A model generated the notes under the pieces. It did not search any database. It was given only the letters and a program-made list of their open reading frames with translations, and was not told the DNA's origin. From contig JODU01000017.1 of assembly GCA_000720845.1 (NCBI GenBank), forward strand, positions 1 to 64,000: a DNA stretch of 64,000 bases, read 5' to 3'. Positions 33,588 to 42,681 of the stretch are shown here, one piece after another. Numbering within the stretch: position 1 is the stretch's first letter; each line of letters begins with the position of its first letter. The DNA comes from Kitasatospora aureofaciens (lineage in GTDB: Bacteria; Actinomycetota; Actinomycetes; Streptomycetales; Streptomycetaceae). The translations under genes were made by a program, and so were the position numbers.

Positions 33588-34871
33588 ATGCAGCACGCCG
33601 TACGGTCACGAGCAGCGATCCGCACCGGGCTGACGCCCGTTCCACGCCCGCGGACACCGGGCGTCACGTCGTTGATCGACGCCGACGCCCTGCGGGTCCT
33701 GCACCGGGCCGCCCGTGCCCTGCTCGACGACCTTCCCGACCTGACCGACCGGCTGATGGCCCTGCTGCGGGAGCAGGAGCCCGCCTACCGGGCCACCCTC
33801 GCGAAGGACCCCGCCGCCACCTGGCAGGAGGCCCACCGCTCGCTGCGGCACAGCGTGGCCTCCCTGCTCGATCCGCGCGGCGCCCGGGACGCGGCCCGCC
33901 GCTGCTCCTGGCGGATCGGCGCCTCCCGCGCCGAGCAGGGGCTCCCGCTGGACGCCCTGCTGCACGCCTTCCGCCTGGGCGGCTCGCTGGTGTGGCAGCG
34001 GCTGGTCGAGGAGACGTCCAGGGCCGCCCCGGAGGACGTGCGGCTCCTCGTGCACGTGGCCGCCGACGTGTGGAACTTCGTCGACGAGCACTGCACCCTC
34101 GTCGCGGACGCCTACCGGCAGACCGAGTGGCAGATCGGCCGGCGCCGCGAGAACCGGGCCCGGCTGCTGGCGGCCGGCCTGCTCGACGGCACCGGCCGCA
34201 TCGCCGACCTGCCCGAGGCCGCCCGGATCCTCGGCCTCCCCGAACAGGGCCGGTACGTCGTCGTCGCCGTCACCGGCGGACCACCGGCCCGGTCCGGGGC
34301 CGTCCGCGCCGCCGCCGTGCCGCCCGGGAGCCAGGTCCACTGGCACGCCGGGGCGGAGGCCGACTACGGCATCGTCCTGGTCGGGGCCCGCGAGGGGCTC
34401 CCGGACCCGCACGAGCCGACAACCGCGGCCCCCGCCCCCGTACCGGGGCTCCGGATCGGGGTCGGCAGCCCGGTCGAGGGCCTCGCCGCCGTCGGGGACG
34501 CCCGCAGGCTCGCGGACACCGCCCTGGCCATCTGCCCGGTGGCGGGCGGAACCGTGCGACTGGCCGACCACCTCCCGGCCGCACTGGTCGTCTCCAGCCC
34601 CGAGCTGGGCCGGGCCCTCGCCGAGAAGGTGCTCGGCCCCCTGCTCCGCCTGGAGCCCGCCGACCGCGAGGTGCTCCTCGACACCCTCACCACCTGGCTC
34701 GACTGCGACGGTTCGGCCCAGCGTGCCGGTGAGCGCCTCTACTGCCACCGCAACACGGTCCTCAACCGCCTCCGCCGTTGTGAACAGCTCACCGGCCGCT
34801 CCCTGGCCCGCCCGGCCGACGTCGTCGAGTTCAGCCTGGCCCTGACGGCCCGACGGGTCCTGCACGACTGA
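33588..34871 (+). CDS. PucR/CdaR-family transcriptional regulator
   Basis: A 427-residue regulator with an N-terminal helical sensor-like region (RsbRD-like, residues 30-190), a central GGDEF-like degenerate domain and the C-terminal PucR helix-turn-helix (TTWLDCDGSAQRAGERLYCH, then RNTVLNRLRRCEQLTGRSLA). GGGGAGGACC precedes ATG 33588. It stands 742 bp before the liv operon on the same strand and is a reasonable candidate to control it, as PucR-type regulators often act on nitrogen or amide uptake. Confidence 0.83.
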   Translation: MQHAVRSRAAIRTGLTPVPRPRTPGVTSLIDADALRVLHRAARALLDDLPDLTDRLMALLREQEPAYRATLAKDPAATWQEAHRSLRHSVASLLDPRGARDAARRCSWRIGASRAEQGLPLDALLHAFRLGGSLVWQRLVEETSRAAPEDVRLLVHVAADVWNFVDEHCTLVADAYRQTEWQIGRRRENRARLLAAGLLDGTGRIADLPEAARILGLPEQGRYVVVAVTGGPPARSGAVRAAAVPPGSQVHWHAGAEADYGIVLVGAREGLPDPHEPTTAAPAPVPGLRIGVGSPVEGLAAVGDARRLADTALAICPVAGGTVRLADHLPAALVVSSPELGRALAEKVLGPLLRLEPADREVLLDTLTTWLDCDGSAQRAGERLYCHRNTVLNRLRRCEQLTGRSLARPADVVEFSLALTARRVLHD

Positions 34872-35613
34872 TCCGGGGCGATCCCCCGGAAGCCCCGGAA
34901 GCCCCGGAAGCCCAGTGGGGGCCGGCAGGCCCGCAGCCCCGGAGGCGCGGAGCGTCTGGTCCGCTCCCTCGACTTCCTCGCGGCCCAGCAGGCGGACGAC
35001 GGCGGCGGGCCGGTGCGCCGGCGCCGGTGGGCGCCCGTCCCGGCCCCGGCGGTCCGCGCACGGGTGGCGGGGAGGTCCCGGTGTCCGGCGGCCGCCGCGC
35101 CGCTCGGCGGCGGCTCGGGGCTTCGGGGGCGCTGCCGCCCCACACCTGGCTGACGGACGCCCGGGTGCGGCGGGGGGCCCGTCGCGGCCGTCGGCTGCGG
35201 CTGCCGAGGGCGGGCGCGGCCCGCCACGGCACCGGCGATCCGCACGCCGATGCCGTACCGGTCGTCGAGGCCGGCGCACCCCGGCGGGACCGCCGTGATC
35301 CCGGCGCCCCACGTACCCTCCGGGCGTTCCTGAGGACCGGCCGCCTGCACAGGCCACTCCGGAGCCCCCGGCCACCTCTGACACCGTGGGCACCCCGGGC
35401 ACTCCAAGCCGCACCGTCGGTGCGGGCGCCGGGTGCTGCCCCGCCACCGCCCTCGGCGGGTCCCCTGGGCATCCGCACAGACTCGCGCTCCCCGGACTGG
35501 GACACCGCAGCGACCCTGCCCGGGGTCCCTGTACGACCCCCGGTGCCCGTGTTGTCGTGAGCTCCCCCTTCACCCGTCACCGTGCCGTTCCGGCCCGGTC
35601 CCAAGGAGCCGCG
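34872..35613. other. 742-bp gap with tandem repeats and a coding-like remnant
   Basis: No confident gene lies here. Three perfect tandem copies of CCCCGGAAG occupy 34884-34910. On the minus strand, about 35225-35345, roughly 40 codons have strong G/C third positions (reading RPEGTWGAGITAVPPG, then LDDRYGIGVRIAGAV), but the signal fades at both sides and no start or stop fits. It may be a decayed gene fragment. The liv promoter should lie near the right end. Confidence 0.4.
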
Positions 35614-36405
35614 ATGCCCGCAGCACCACCGGACGGCGCGCCCGCGCTGCACGTCGAGAGCCTCGACGTGACGTACGGGCGCGCACTGTCCGCCCTCCGC
35701 TCCGTGTCCCTGACCGTCCCGCACGGCGCCGTCGTCGCCCTGCTCGGAGCCAACGGCGCCGGCAAGACGACACTGCTGCGGGCCGTCTCGGGCACCCTGC
35801 GCCTGCACCGCGGCGCGATCACGGCCGGCCGGGTCCGCTACGGCGACACGGTCCTGGACGGCCGGGACCCGGTCGCCGCCGTACGCGCCGGAGTCGTCCA
35901 GGTGCCCGAGGGCAGGCGGGTGTTCGCCGGACTCACCGTCGACGAGAACCTGCGAGCCGGCGGACTCGGCCTCAACCGGCGGGCCCCTGCCCAGGTCCGC
36001 GAGGCCAGGGAACGCGTCTTCACCCTGTTCCCGCGGCTCGCCGAGCGCACCCGCCAGGCCGCCGGTCTGCTGTCCGGCGGGGAGCAGCAGATGCTGGCCA
36101 TCGGCCGCGCCCTGATGGCCGCCCCGCGTCTCCTCCTCCTCGACGAGCCCTCGCTCGGGCTCGCCCCCATGATGGTCGAGCGCATCGCCGAGGTCGTCCG
36201 CGAGATCAACGCCCAGGGCACCGCCGTCCTCCTCGTCGAACAGAACGCCGGCATGGCGCTCTCGCTCGCCGGACAGGCCCATGTCCTGGAGGTCGGCGAG
36301 ATCCGGCTGTCCGGCGACGCCGCCGACCTCGCGCGGACGGACGCCGTACGCCGTCTCTACCTGGGCGAGACCGGCGACGACACCGAAGGCAAGGGGGCCG
36401 CGTGA
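35614..36405 (+). CDS. livF: Branched-chain amino acid-type ABC transporter ATP-binding protein (LivF)
   Basis: A 263-residue ATPase: Walker A GANGAGKTT, signature LLSGGEQQMLAIGRAL, Walker B LLLLDEPSLGLAP, and the LivF-type VPEGRRVFAGLTVDENL. ATG 35614 follows AAGGAG. First gene of a five-gene operon livF-livG-livH-livM-livK with overlapping or touching ends. The system would import a branched-chain amino acid or similar small polar solute such as an amide or urea; the substrate is not fixed by sequence. Confidence 0.9.
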   Translation: MPAAPPDGAPALHVESLDVTYGRALSALRSVSLTVPHGAVVALLGANGAGKTTLLRAVSGTLRLHRGAITAGRVRYGDTVLDGRDPVAAVRAGVVQVPEGRRVFAGLTVDENLRAGGLGLNRRAPAQVREARERVFTLFPRLAERTRQAAGLLSGGEQQMLAIGRALMAAPRLLLLDEPSLGLAPMMVERIAEVVREINAQGTAVLLVEQNAGMALSLAGQAHVLEVGEIRLSGDAADLARTDAVRRLYLGETGDDTEGKGAA

Positions 36406-37208
36406 CCACCCCCTCCGCGCTCGCCGCCGCACCGCCGACGCTGGACGTGCGGGGCGTGACCGTGCGCTTCGCCGGTCTCCTCGCCCTCGACGACGTCTCC
36501 TTCACCGTCGCCCCCGGCACCGTGCACGCCGTCATCGGCCCCAACGGCGCCGGCAAGTCCACCTGCTTCAACGTCCTGTCCGGCCTGTACCGCCCCACCG
36601 CCGGTTCCGTACGGCTCGGCGCCGCGGAACTGACCCGGCTCGCCCCGCACCGGATCGCCTCCCTGGGCGTCGCCCGCACCTTCCAGAACATCGTCACCAC
36701 CCAGGGCACCGTCGCCGACAACCTCATGCTCGGCCGGCACGCCCTGTCCCGCGCCGGTTTCGCCGCCAGCGCCCTGCGCCTGCCGCGCGCCGTGCGCGAA
36801 CAGCGCGAGCACCTCGCCAAGGCCCGCGAGATCGCCGAACTCACCGGCCTCGGCGCCCACTTCGACTCACCCGTCGCGCTGCTGTCGTACGGCGACCGCA
36901 AACGCGTCGAACTCGCCCGCGCCCTCTGTCTGGAGCCCCGTGTACTGCTGCTCGACGAACCCGTGGCCGGCATGAACGCCGCCGAACGCATCCGCATGAC
37001 CGAGGTCGTCCGGGAGGTCCGCGCCGAACTCGGCCTCTCCGTCGTGCTGGTGGAGCACGACATGGGCCTGGTCATGCGGCTCGCCGACGAGGTCACCGTC
37101 CTCGACTTCGGCCGGGCCATCGCCCACGGCACTCCCGACGAGGTCCGGGCGGACCCCGAGGTGCTCCGCGCCTACCTCGGCACCACGACGGGGGAGGACG
37201 CGGCATGA
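36402..37208 (+). CDS. livG: ABC transporter ATP-binding protein (LivG)
   Basis: A 268-residue ATPase with Walker A GPNGAGKST, the LivG hallmark GVARTFQNI, signature LSYGDRKRVELARAL, Walker B LLLLDEPVAGMN and the tail VTVLDFGRAIAHGTPDEV. GTG 36402 overlaps the livF stop by 4 bases. Partner ATPase of LivF in the same importer. Confidence 0.9.
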   Translation: MTTPSALAAAPPTLDVRGVTVRFAGLLALDDVSFTVAPGTVHAVIGPNGAGKSTCFNVLSGLYRPTAGSVRLGAAELTRLAPHRIASLGVARTFQNIVTTQGTVADNLMLGRHALSRAGFAASALRLPRAVREQREHLAKAREIAELTGLGAHFDSPVALLSYGDRKRVELARALCLEPRVLLLDEPVAGMNAAERIRMTEVVREVRAELGLSVVLVEHDMGLVMRLADEVTVLDFGRAIAHGTPDEVRADPEVLRAYLGTTTGEDAA

Positions 37209-38104
37209 CCGGCTTCCTCGACAGTCTCTTCAACGGCCTGGCACTGGGCTCCGTGTACGCCCTGATCGCCCTCGGCTTCGTCACCATCTTCAAGGCCTCC
37301 GGCGTCCTGAGCTTCACCCACGGGTCGCTGCTGCTGCTCGGCGGGTACCTCGTCGCCGTCCTCCACGACGACATCGGCTTCGCCGGCGCGCTGGCCGTCG
37401 CGGTCCTGGTGACGGCGGCCGTGGCCGGGGTGCTGGACCGGCTGGTGCTGCAACGCGTCGGCGGGAGCGACCCGCACGCCGCCCACGTCCAGACCATCGT
37501 GACCATCGGCATCGACATCGTCCTGGTCACCGACCTCGCCCGGCGCATCGGCGGCGACCTGCTGCCGCTTGGCGACCCCTGGGGCGACGCCGTGACCGAC
37601 CTGGGGCCGGTGACCGTGGCCGACAGCCGCGTCGCCGCGATCATGGTGTCCGCCGTCGCCATCGGTGGCGCCTTCGCCCTCTTCCGGTTCACACCCTGGG
37701 GCCTGTCGCTGCGCGCGGCGGCCGAGGACCGCGAGGCCGCCGCGCTCATGGGCGTACGGCTCACCCGCGTACGCACCGTCGCCTGGTGCCTGGCCGGCGC
37801 CCTCGCCGCACTCGCCGCCGTCTTCCTGGTCGCCTTCCCGGCGCCCGGCCTGGAGCGCACCACCGGGCAGATCGCGCTGAAGGCATTCCCGGCCGCCATC
37901 CTCGGCGGCATGACCTCCCCGGTCGGCGCCCTGGTCGGCAGCATGCTGATCGGACTCACCGAGGCCTTCGTCGCCGGCTACCAGTCCGACCTGCACGTCC
38001 TCGGCGAGGGCTTCGGCGACGTCGCGCCGTACGCCGTGATGGTGCTCGTCCTGCTGGTGCGCCCCGCCGGACTCTTCGCGGCCAAGGGAGCGGCCCGTGT
38101 CTGA
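37205..38104 (+). CDS. livH: ABC transporter permease (LivH)
   Basis: A 299-residue permease with about eight membrane helices and the LivH opening NGLALGSVYALIALGFVTIF; the cytoplasmic coupling loop is RAAAEDREAAALMGV. ATGA overlap with livG. Forms the channel with LivM. Confidence 0.9.
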   Translation: MTGFLDSLFNGLALGSVYALIALGFVTIFKASGVLSFTHGSLLLLGGYLVAVLHDDIGFAGALAVAVLVTAAVAGVLDRLVLQRVGGSDPHAAHVQTIVTIGIDIVLVTDLARRIGGDLLPLGDPWGDAVTDLGPVTVADSRVAAIMVSAVAIGGAFALFRFTPWGLSLRAAAEDREAAALMGVRLTRVRTVAWCLAGALAALAAVFLVAFPAPGLERTTGQIALKAFPAAILGGMTSPVGALVGSMLIGLTEAFVAGYQSDLHVLGEGFGDVAPYAVMVLVLLVRPAGLFAAKGAARV

Positions 38105-39275
38105 CCTGCGACCCCTCCTCCTCCGGCGCGGCCCGCTCCTGCTGGCCGCACTGCTCCTGTGCGCCCTGCCCTTCTACCTGGACGCCTTCTGGCTGCGCAT
38201 CGGTCTGTTCTCCATGGCCGCGGCGATCGGCGCGGTCGGGCTCGGCCTGCTCAGCGGCACCGCAGGACAGCTCTCCCTCGGGCACGCCTTCTTCCTCGCC
38301 GTCGGCGCCTACGGCTACGTCTGGCTGGCGGGCGAGCCGGGGCCCGGACTGCCGCCCGCCGTCGCCGCCGTCCTCGCCGTACTCCTCGCCGGAGCGGCGG
38401 GCGGGCTGTTCAGCCCCGTCGCCGGACGAGTGAAGGGCATCTACCTGGGCGTCGCCACGCTCGCCCTGGTCTTCCTCGGCCACCACCTCCTGCTCACTGC
38501 GGACTCCGTCACCGGCGGCTTCAACGGCCGTTCGGTGCCGCCGCTGGAGCTGGGCGGCTTCACCTTCGCCGAGTCGGACCCCGAACTGACCGTCCTGGGC
38601 GTGCCGTTCGGCGCCGAGGAACGACTCTGGTACCTGGGTCTCGTCCTGTTCGCCGTCACCTGGTTCACCGCGCGCGGACTGCTGCGCGGCCGTCCCGGAC
38701 GCGCCCTGGTGGCGCTGCGCGACAGCGAGACCGCGGCGTCCGTGATGGGGGTGCACGTGGCCCGGTACCGCTCGGCCGCGTTCGTCGTCTCGTCGATGTA
38801 CGCGGGCCTGGCCGGCGTCCTGCTCGCCCTCGCCTTCCGCCGCGTGGTGCCCGACTACTTCTCCCTGGCCCTCTCCGTCGACTACCTCGCCATGATCGTC
38901 ATCGGCGGCCTCGGCTCGGTGGCCGGAGCCACCGCCGGTGCCGTCTTCGTCACCGCGCTGCCCCTGCTGATGACCCGCTACGCCGACCAGTTGCCCCTGG
39001 TGGCGGCGCCCGGGTCCGGCGGCGGTTCCATCGGCCCGACCGAGGCGTCCCGTTACCTCTACGGCGCGGCGATCGTCGTGATCCTCCTCTACGCCCCCGA
39101 CGGCCTGCACGGACTGGCCCGCCGCACCCGGGTCCGCCTGCGCCGCCGCCCACCCGTCACCGGCCCGCCCGGAACCGGGCCCTCGCCCGGTCCCACCCAC
39201 GCCGGTCCCGGCACCGCCTCCGACACCACCGACACCACCGACACCACCGCACGAGCCAAGGAGCACACCCCGTGA
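38097..39275 (+). CDS. livM: ABC transporter permease (LivM)
   Basis: A 392-residue permease with about ten helices and the LivM motifs GLLSGTAGQLSLGHAFF, LRDSETAASVMGVHV and IVIGGLGSVAGATAG. GTG 38097 overlaps the livH stop. The C-terminal tail carries a low-complexity repeat in which GACACCACC occurs three times (39222-39248), encoding Asp-Thr-Thr triplets. Confidence 0.9.
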   Translation: MSDLRPLLLRRGPLLLAALLLCALPFYLDAFWLRIGLFSMAAAIGAVGLGLLSGTAGQLSLGHAFFLAVGAYGYVWLAGEPGPGLPPAVAAVLAVLLAGAAGGLFSPVAGRVKGIYLGVATLALVFLGHHLLLTADSVTGGFNGRSVPPLELGGFTFAESDPELTVLGVPFGAEERLWYLGLVLFAVTWFTARGLLRGRPGRALVALRDSETAASVMGVHVARYRSAAFVVSSMYAGLAGVLLALAFRRVVPDYFSLALSVDYLAMIVIGGLGSVAGATAGAVFVTALPLLMTRYADQLPLVAAPGSGGGSIGPTEASRYLYGAAIVVILLYAPDGLHGLARRTRVRLRRRPPVTGPPGTGPSPGPTHAGPGTASDTTDTTDTTARAKEHTP

Positions 39276-40552
39276 ACGTCACGCACCCCAGGCCCCGCAC
39301 CGCCCGGACCGCCGCCCTGGCCGCGGCACTGGCCGCCGTGCTGCTCGCGGGCACCGCCTGCAGCTCCAAGGCGGACGGCGGGAGCGCCGACGACGCCGCC
39401 GACGGCGTCAAGTCCGGCCCCGGAGTCACCGAGAAGACCATCAGACTCGGCGCGCTGACCGACCTCACCGGCCCCTACGCCACGCTCGGCAAGAGCATCG
39501 TGCAGGCCCAGCAGATATGGGCCGACGAGACCAACGCCGCGGGCGGCATCTGCGGACGCCAGGTGGAGATCGTCGTCAAGGACCACGGCTACGACGTGCA
39601 GAAGGCGGTCACCGCCTACGCCGACATCGCCCCGGACGTCGTCGCCCTGCCCCAGGTCATCGGCTCGCCGGTGGTCGCCGCCCTGCTCGACGACATCGAG
39701 CGGGACCACCTGCTGACCTTCCCGCAGGCCTGGGCGGCCAGTCTGCTCGGCCGGGACTCCGTCCAGGTCCTCGGCACCACCTACGACCTCGACATGATCG
39801 CCGCCGTCGACTTCCTCACCCGCACCAAGAAGATCGCCAAGGGCGACACCATCGGTCACGTCTACTTCGAGGGCGACTACGGCTCCAACGCGCTGGAGGG
39901 CTCCGAGTGGGCCGCCGAGCAGGCGGGGATGAAGGTCGCCGGGCAGAAGATCAAGGCCACCGACACCGACCTGACCGCGCAGGTGTCCGCCCTGAGCAAG
40001 GCCGGGGTGCAGGCGATCCTGATCAGCGCGGGCCCCGCCCAGACCGCCTCCCTGGCCGGCGTGGCCGCCGCCCGCGGTCTGAAGGTGCCGATCGTCAGCA
40101 GCGCGCCCGGCTACGCGCCGCAGTTGCTCAAGACGCCCGCGGCGGCGGCGCTGGAAGCCATGGTCCACGTCGTCAGCGCCGCACCGGCGGTCAGCTCCGA
40201 CCTGCCGGGTGTCAAGAAGATGGTCGCCTCCTACAAGAAGGCGTACCCGGGCGAGCCCGTCGACTCCGGAGTGCTCTCCGGATACAACGCCGCCCAGCTG
40301 ACGGGCGCGGACCTGAAGAAGGCCTGCGAGGGCGGGAGCCTCGCCCGTCAGGACGTGGTCAAGGCGCACCGTTCGCAGAAGAACGCCGACACCGGACTCG
40401 GTACCCCGCAGGACTTCACCCTCGTGACCGCCCCGGCCAGCCGGTCCACCTACGTGCTGAAGCCCGACGCCAAGGCGGTGGGCGGCCTGGTCGGCGTGGA
40501 GGAGGCCCACGAGGCGCCCGGAGTGGACGCGTACCTGGCCGGGCGCGGCTGA
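39272..40552 (+). CDS. livK: ABC transporter substrate-binding lipoprotein (LivK-type)
   Basis: A 426-residue lipoprotein. Signal peptide with lipobox-like LLAGTAC (Cys30), then a periplasmic-binding fold beginning IRLGALTDLTGPYATLGKSI, characteristic of type I Leu/Ile/Val-binding proteins. GTG 39272 overlaps livM. In Streptomyces it sits on the outer face of the membrane and gives the transporter its specificity. Last gene of the operon. Confidence 0.9.
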   Translation: MNVTHPRPRTARTAALAAALAAVLLAGTACSSKADGGSADDAADGVKSGPGVTEKTIRLGALTDLTGPYATLGKSIVQAQQIWADETNAAGGICGRQVEIVVKDHGYDVQKAVTAYADIAPDVVALPQVIGSPVVAALLDDIERDHLLTFPQAWAASLLGRDSVQVLGTTYDLDMIAAVDFLTRTKKIAKGDTIGHVYFEGDYGSNALEGSEWAAEQAGMKVAGQKIKATDTDLTAQVSALSKAGVQAILISAGPAQTASLAGVAAARGLKVPIVSSAPGYAPQLLKTPAAAALEAMVHVVSAAPAVSSDLPGVKKMVASYKKAYPGEPVDSGVLSGYNAAQLTGADLKKACEGGSLARQDVVKAHRSQKNADTGLGTPQDFTLVTAPASRSTYVLKPDAKAVGGLVGVEEAHEAPGVDAYLAGRG

Positions 40553-40560
40553 TCGGTCGA

Positions 40561-40603
40561 GTGGCCGTCAACTGGTCTGGGGGACAACGGATTTGACGGC
40601 CAC
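40561..40603. repeat. 11-bp perfect inverted repeat between liv operon and DUF574 gene
   Basis: GTGGCCGTCAA (40561-40571) and TTGACGGCCAC (40593-40603), extendable to 14 of 15 bases, with a 21-base spacer. The right arm contains the -35 box of the next promoter, so it may be an operator as well as, or rather than, the liv terminator. Confidence 0.5.
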
Positions 40604-40620
40604 TTGATCCGGCCTATGGT
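40593..40620 (+). promoter_or_regulatory. Vegetative-type promoter for DUF574 gene
   Basis: TTGACG (40593-40598), a 16-base spacer, then TATGGT (40615-40620). This is close to the housekeeping sigma consensus and lies about 80 bp upstream of ATG 40699. Confidence 0.55.
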
Positions 40621-40698
40621 TTGGCTGACCACTAGGTCTTTAGGATGTACTGTCTGTCATGCCAGTCCAGTTGGCGCCGGTACGGAGCTGGGGGAACG

Positions 40699-41517
40699 AT
40701 GCAAGCCGACAAGCAGCTGTCCACGGAGATCGATGCCAACGTGCCCACAGCGGCACGTATGTACGATTTCTACCTGGGCGGCAAGGACAACTACGCGGCC
40801 GACCGCGAGGCCGTGGGCGAACTCGACAAGGTCGTCCCCAGTACGCGTCGGCTGGCGCTGAACAACCGCCGTTTCCTCCAGCGGGTCGTCCGGGTCCTCG
40901 CCGAGGACTACGGCATCCGTCAGTTCCTCGACCACGGCTCCGGCCTGCCCACGCAGGACAACGTGCACCAGGTCGCCCAGCGCGTCGCACCCGAGTCGCG
41001 CGTCGTCTACGTCGACAACGACCCGATGGTGCTGGTCCACGGCCGGGCTCTGCTCGACCAGAACGACCAGACCGCCGTGATCCACGCCGACATGCGTGCC
41101 ACCGAGGAGATCTTCTCCCACCCGGACACCCAGCGTCTGATCGACTTCTCGCAGCCGGTCGCCGTCCTGTTCAACTCGGTGTTCCACTGCATCCCGGACA
41201 GCGACACCGACGGACCCAAGGCGGTCGTCCGCCGGGTGACCGAGCGGCTGGTGCCCGGAAGTTTCGCCGTGATGTGCCAGCTGGTCAGCGAGGACGCCGA
41301 GGTGCGGAAGTTCGTCACGGACTTCATGGACCAGGCGACGCAGGGCCACTGGGGCCGGGTGCGTGAGCCCAAGGACGTCGAGGCCCTCTTCGAGGGCATG
41401 GACATCCTGGAACCGGGTCTGGTGGAGGTCTCCACCTGGCGTCCGGACACCGAGGTGGCGCCGCGTCAGCTCACCGACGAGTGGATCGAGTTCGGCGGAC
41501 TGGGCCGTCTGCGCTGA
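40699..41517 (+). CDS. SAM-dependent methyltransferase, DUF574 family
   Basis: A 272-residue protein of the actinobacterial DUF574 (Methyltransf_19) group. Diagnostic segments are PTAARMYDFYLGGKDNYAAD near the N terminus, FLDHGSGLPTQDNVH (SAM-binding loop), RVVYVDNDPMVLVHGRALL and VLFNSVFHCIPD. ATG 40699 follows GGGGGAACG; an earlier in-frame ATG exists at 40645. Members are abundant near XRE/DUF397 loci in Streptomyces, as here, but their methyl acceptors are unknown. Confidence 0.86.
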   Translation: MQADKQLSTEIDANVPTAARMYDFYLGGKDNYAADREAVGELDKVVPSTRRLALNNRRFLQRVVRVLAEDYGIRQFLDHGSGLPTQDNVHQVAQRVAPESRVVYVDNDPMVLVHGRALLDQNDQTAVIHADMRATEEIFSHPDTQRLIDFSQPVAVLFNSVFHCIPDSDTDGPKAVVRRVTERLVPGSFAVMCQLVSEDAEVRKFVTDFMDQATQGHWGRVREPKDVEALFEGMDILEPGLVEVSTWRPDTEVAPRQLTDEWIEFGGLGRLR

Positions 41518-41541
41518 CCGCGGACGAGCCGAGCCGGGCTC

Positions 41542-41598
41542 CGCACGACGGAGGAGGGGGCCACGCGCGGTGCGCGTGGCCCCCTCCTCCGTCGTGCG
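41542..41598. terminator. Perfect 26-bp stem bidirectional terminator
   Basis: Bases 41542-41567 pair without mismatch to 41573-41598 around a 5-base loop, filling the gap between convergent DUF574 and XRE genes and touching the XRE stop codon. It is the strongest hairpin in the window. Confidence 0.88.
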
Positions 41599-42519
41599 CT
41601 ACTTCGCGGGATAGCGCGCCGCCATCGTCTCGCGCAGCCGCTCCAGCGACTCGCGCGGAGTCAGCGCCTCGTCGGCCAGCCGGTCCAGCGCGACCCGGTA
41701 CTGCTCGGTCTCGTCCCGGTCCTCCAGGAAGTTGGCGCTGCCGATGTGCTCCAGGTAGACCACGTCCGGCAGGTCGGTGCCGCCGAAACGCAAGTAGGTG
41801 ACGGGGATCGCCGGCGCCGACGCGTTCGTCACGTCCAGCGGCACGATCTGCAGCGTCACATGGGGCCGCTTCGCCATCGTGACCAGGTGCTCGAGCTGCT
41901 CGCGCATGACCTCACGGCTGCCCAGCACGCGCAGCAGGACGGACTCGTCGACGATCGCCCACAGCTGCGGCGCGTCCTTGCGCTCCAGCAACGCCGCCCG
42001 GTGCTTGCGCAGTTCGACGCGGCGCCGGACCTCGCTCGCGGGGGCGTTGGGCAGACCGCGCTCGACCACGGCCTCCGTGTACGCCTCGGTCTGCAGCAGG
42101 CCGGGAACGTACTGGATCTCGAAGGTACGGATGGTCGCCGCGGCCTCCTGGAGGCCCACCAGGCGGTCGAACCACTCGGGCATCAGGCGCTTGTCGTACC
42201 GCTGCCACCAGCCCGGTTCGCCCGCGCGCTGCAGCAGTTTGAGGAGGACCGAGGCTTCGTAGGCATCGGTGCCGTACCGATCGAGCAGCGCACGGACGTC
42301 CTTCTCCGAAGGGGGCCTGCGGCCCTTGCCCGACTCGATGCGCGAGAGCTTCGCGGCGCTGAAGCCCAGCTCGCGTGCCGCCTGGTCCTGGGAGAGGCCG
42401 GCGTCCTCGCGGAAACCCGCCAGCTGCACGCCGACGAGCATCTTCAGCAGGGTCGGAGCCGGCTCGGCCCGGTCCAGATAGGGTTCGAGACGGGAGATGC
42501 GATGCGACGCGGCGGACAT
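41599..42519 (-). CDS. XRE-family regulator with DUF5753 domain (WhiJ-like)
   Basis: A 306-residue protein. The N-terminal helix-turn-helix is in residues 30-85 (FREDAGLSQDQAARELGFSA, KLSRIESGKGRRP). The DUF5753 domain follows, with IQYVPGLLQTEAYTEAVV, VLGSREVMREQLEHLV and the terminal YRVALDRLADEAL. This is the WhiJ/Scr1-like group that pairs with DUF397 proteins in streptomycetes and influences development. The DUF397 gene lies just upstream on the same strand. Confidence 0.88.
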   Translation of the reverse strand: MSAASHRISRLEPYLDRAEPAPTLLKMLVGVQLAGFREDAGLSQDQAARELGFSAAKLSRIESGKGRRPPSEKDVRALLDRYGTDAYEASVLLKLLQRAGEPGWWQRYDKRLMPEWFDRLVGLQEAAATIRTFEIQYVPGLLQTEAYTEAVVERGLPNAPASEVRRRVELRKHRAALLERKDAPQLWAIVDESVLLRVLGSREVMREQLEHLVTMAKRPHVTLQIVPLDVTNASAPAIPVTYLRFGGTDLPDVVYLEHIGSANFLEDRDETEQYRVALDRLADEALTPRESLERLRETMAARYPAK

Positions 42520-42681
42520 CCTGGCTCCCAGCAGACCGGCAGACTTGAAGGAAAGACTATCTCATCCCTTCGGCGCCCGCCGCATCCGCCTGAAGAAATC
42601 GGGTAGTTGGGCTCCGCTTCCGGACCGACGCGCCGTCGCGCCGTTCGCGCCCCCCCCGGGCGGCCGCCGCGCCGCCCCGGC

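Noticed and set aside
35027..35560. 177-residue plus-strand open frame before livF
   Set aside because: Arg/Pro-rich composition, no ribosome site and no domain; treated as non-coding or remnant DNA.
40645..40698. Earlier ATG for the DUF574 gene
   Set aside because: The 18 added residues are unlike the family and start close to the promoter; ATG 40699 has the ribosome site.
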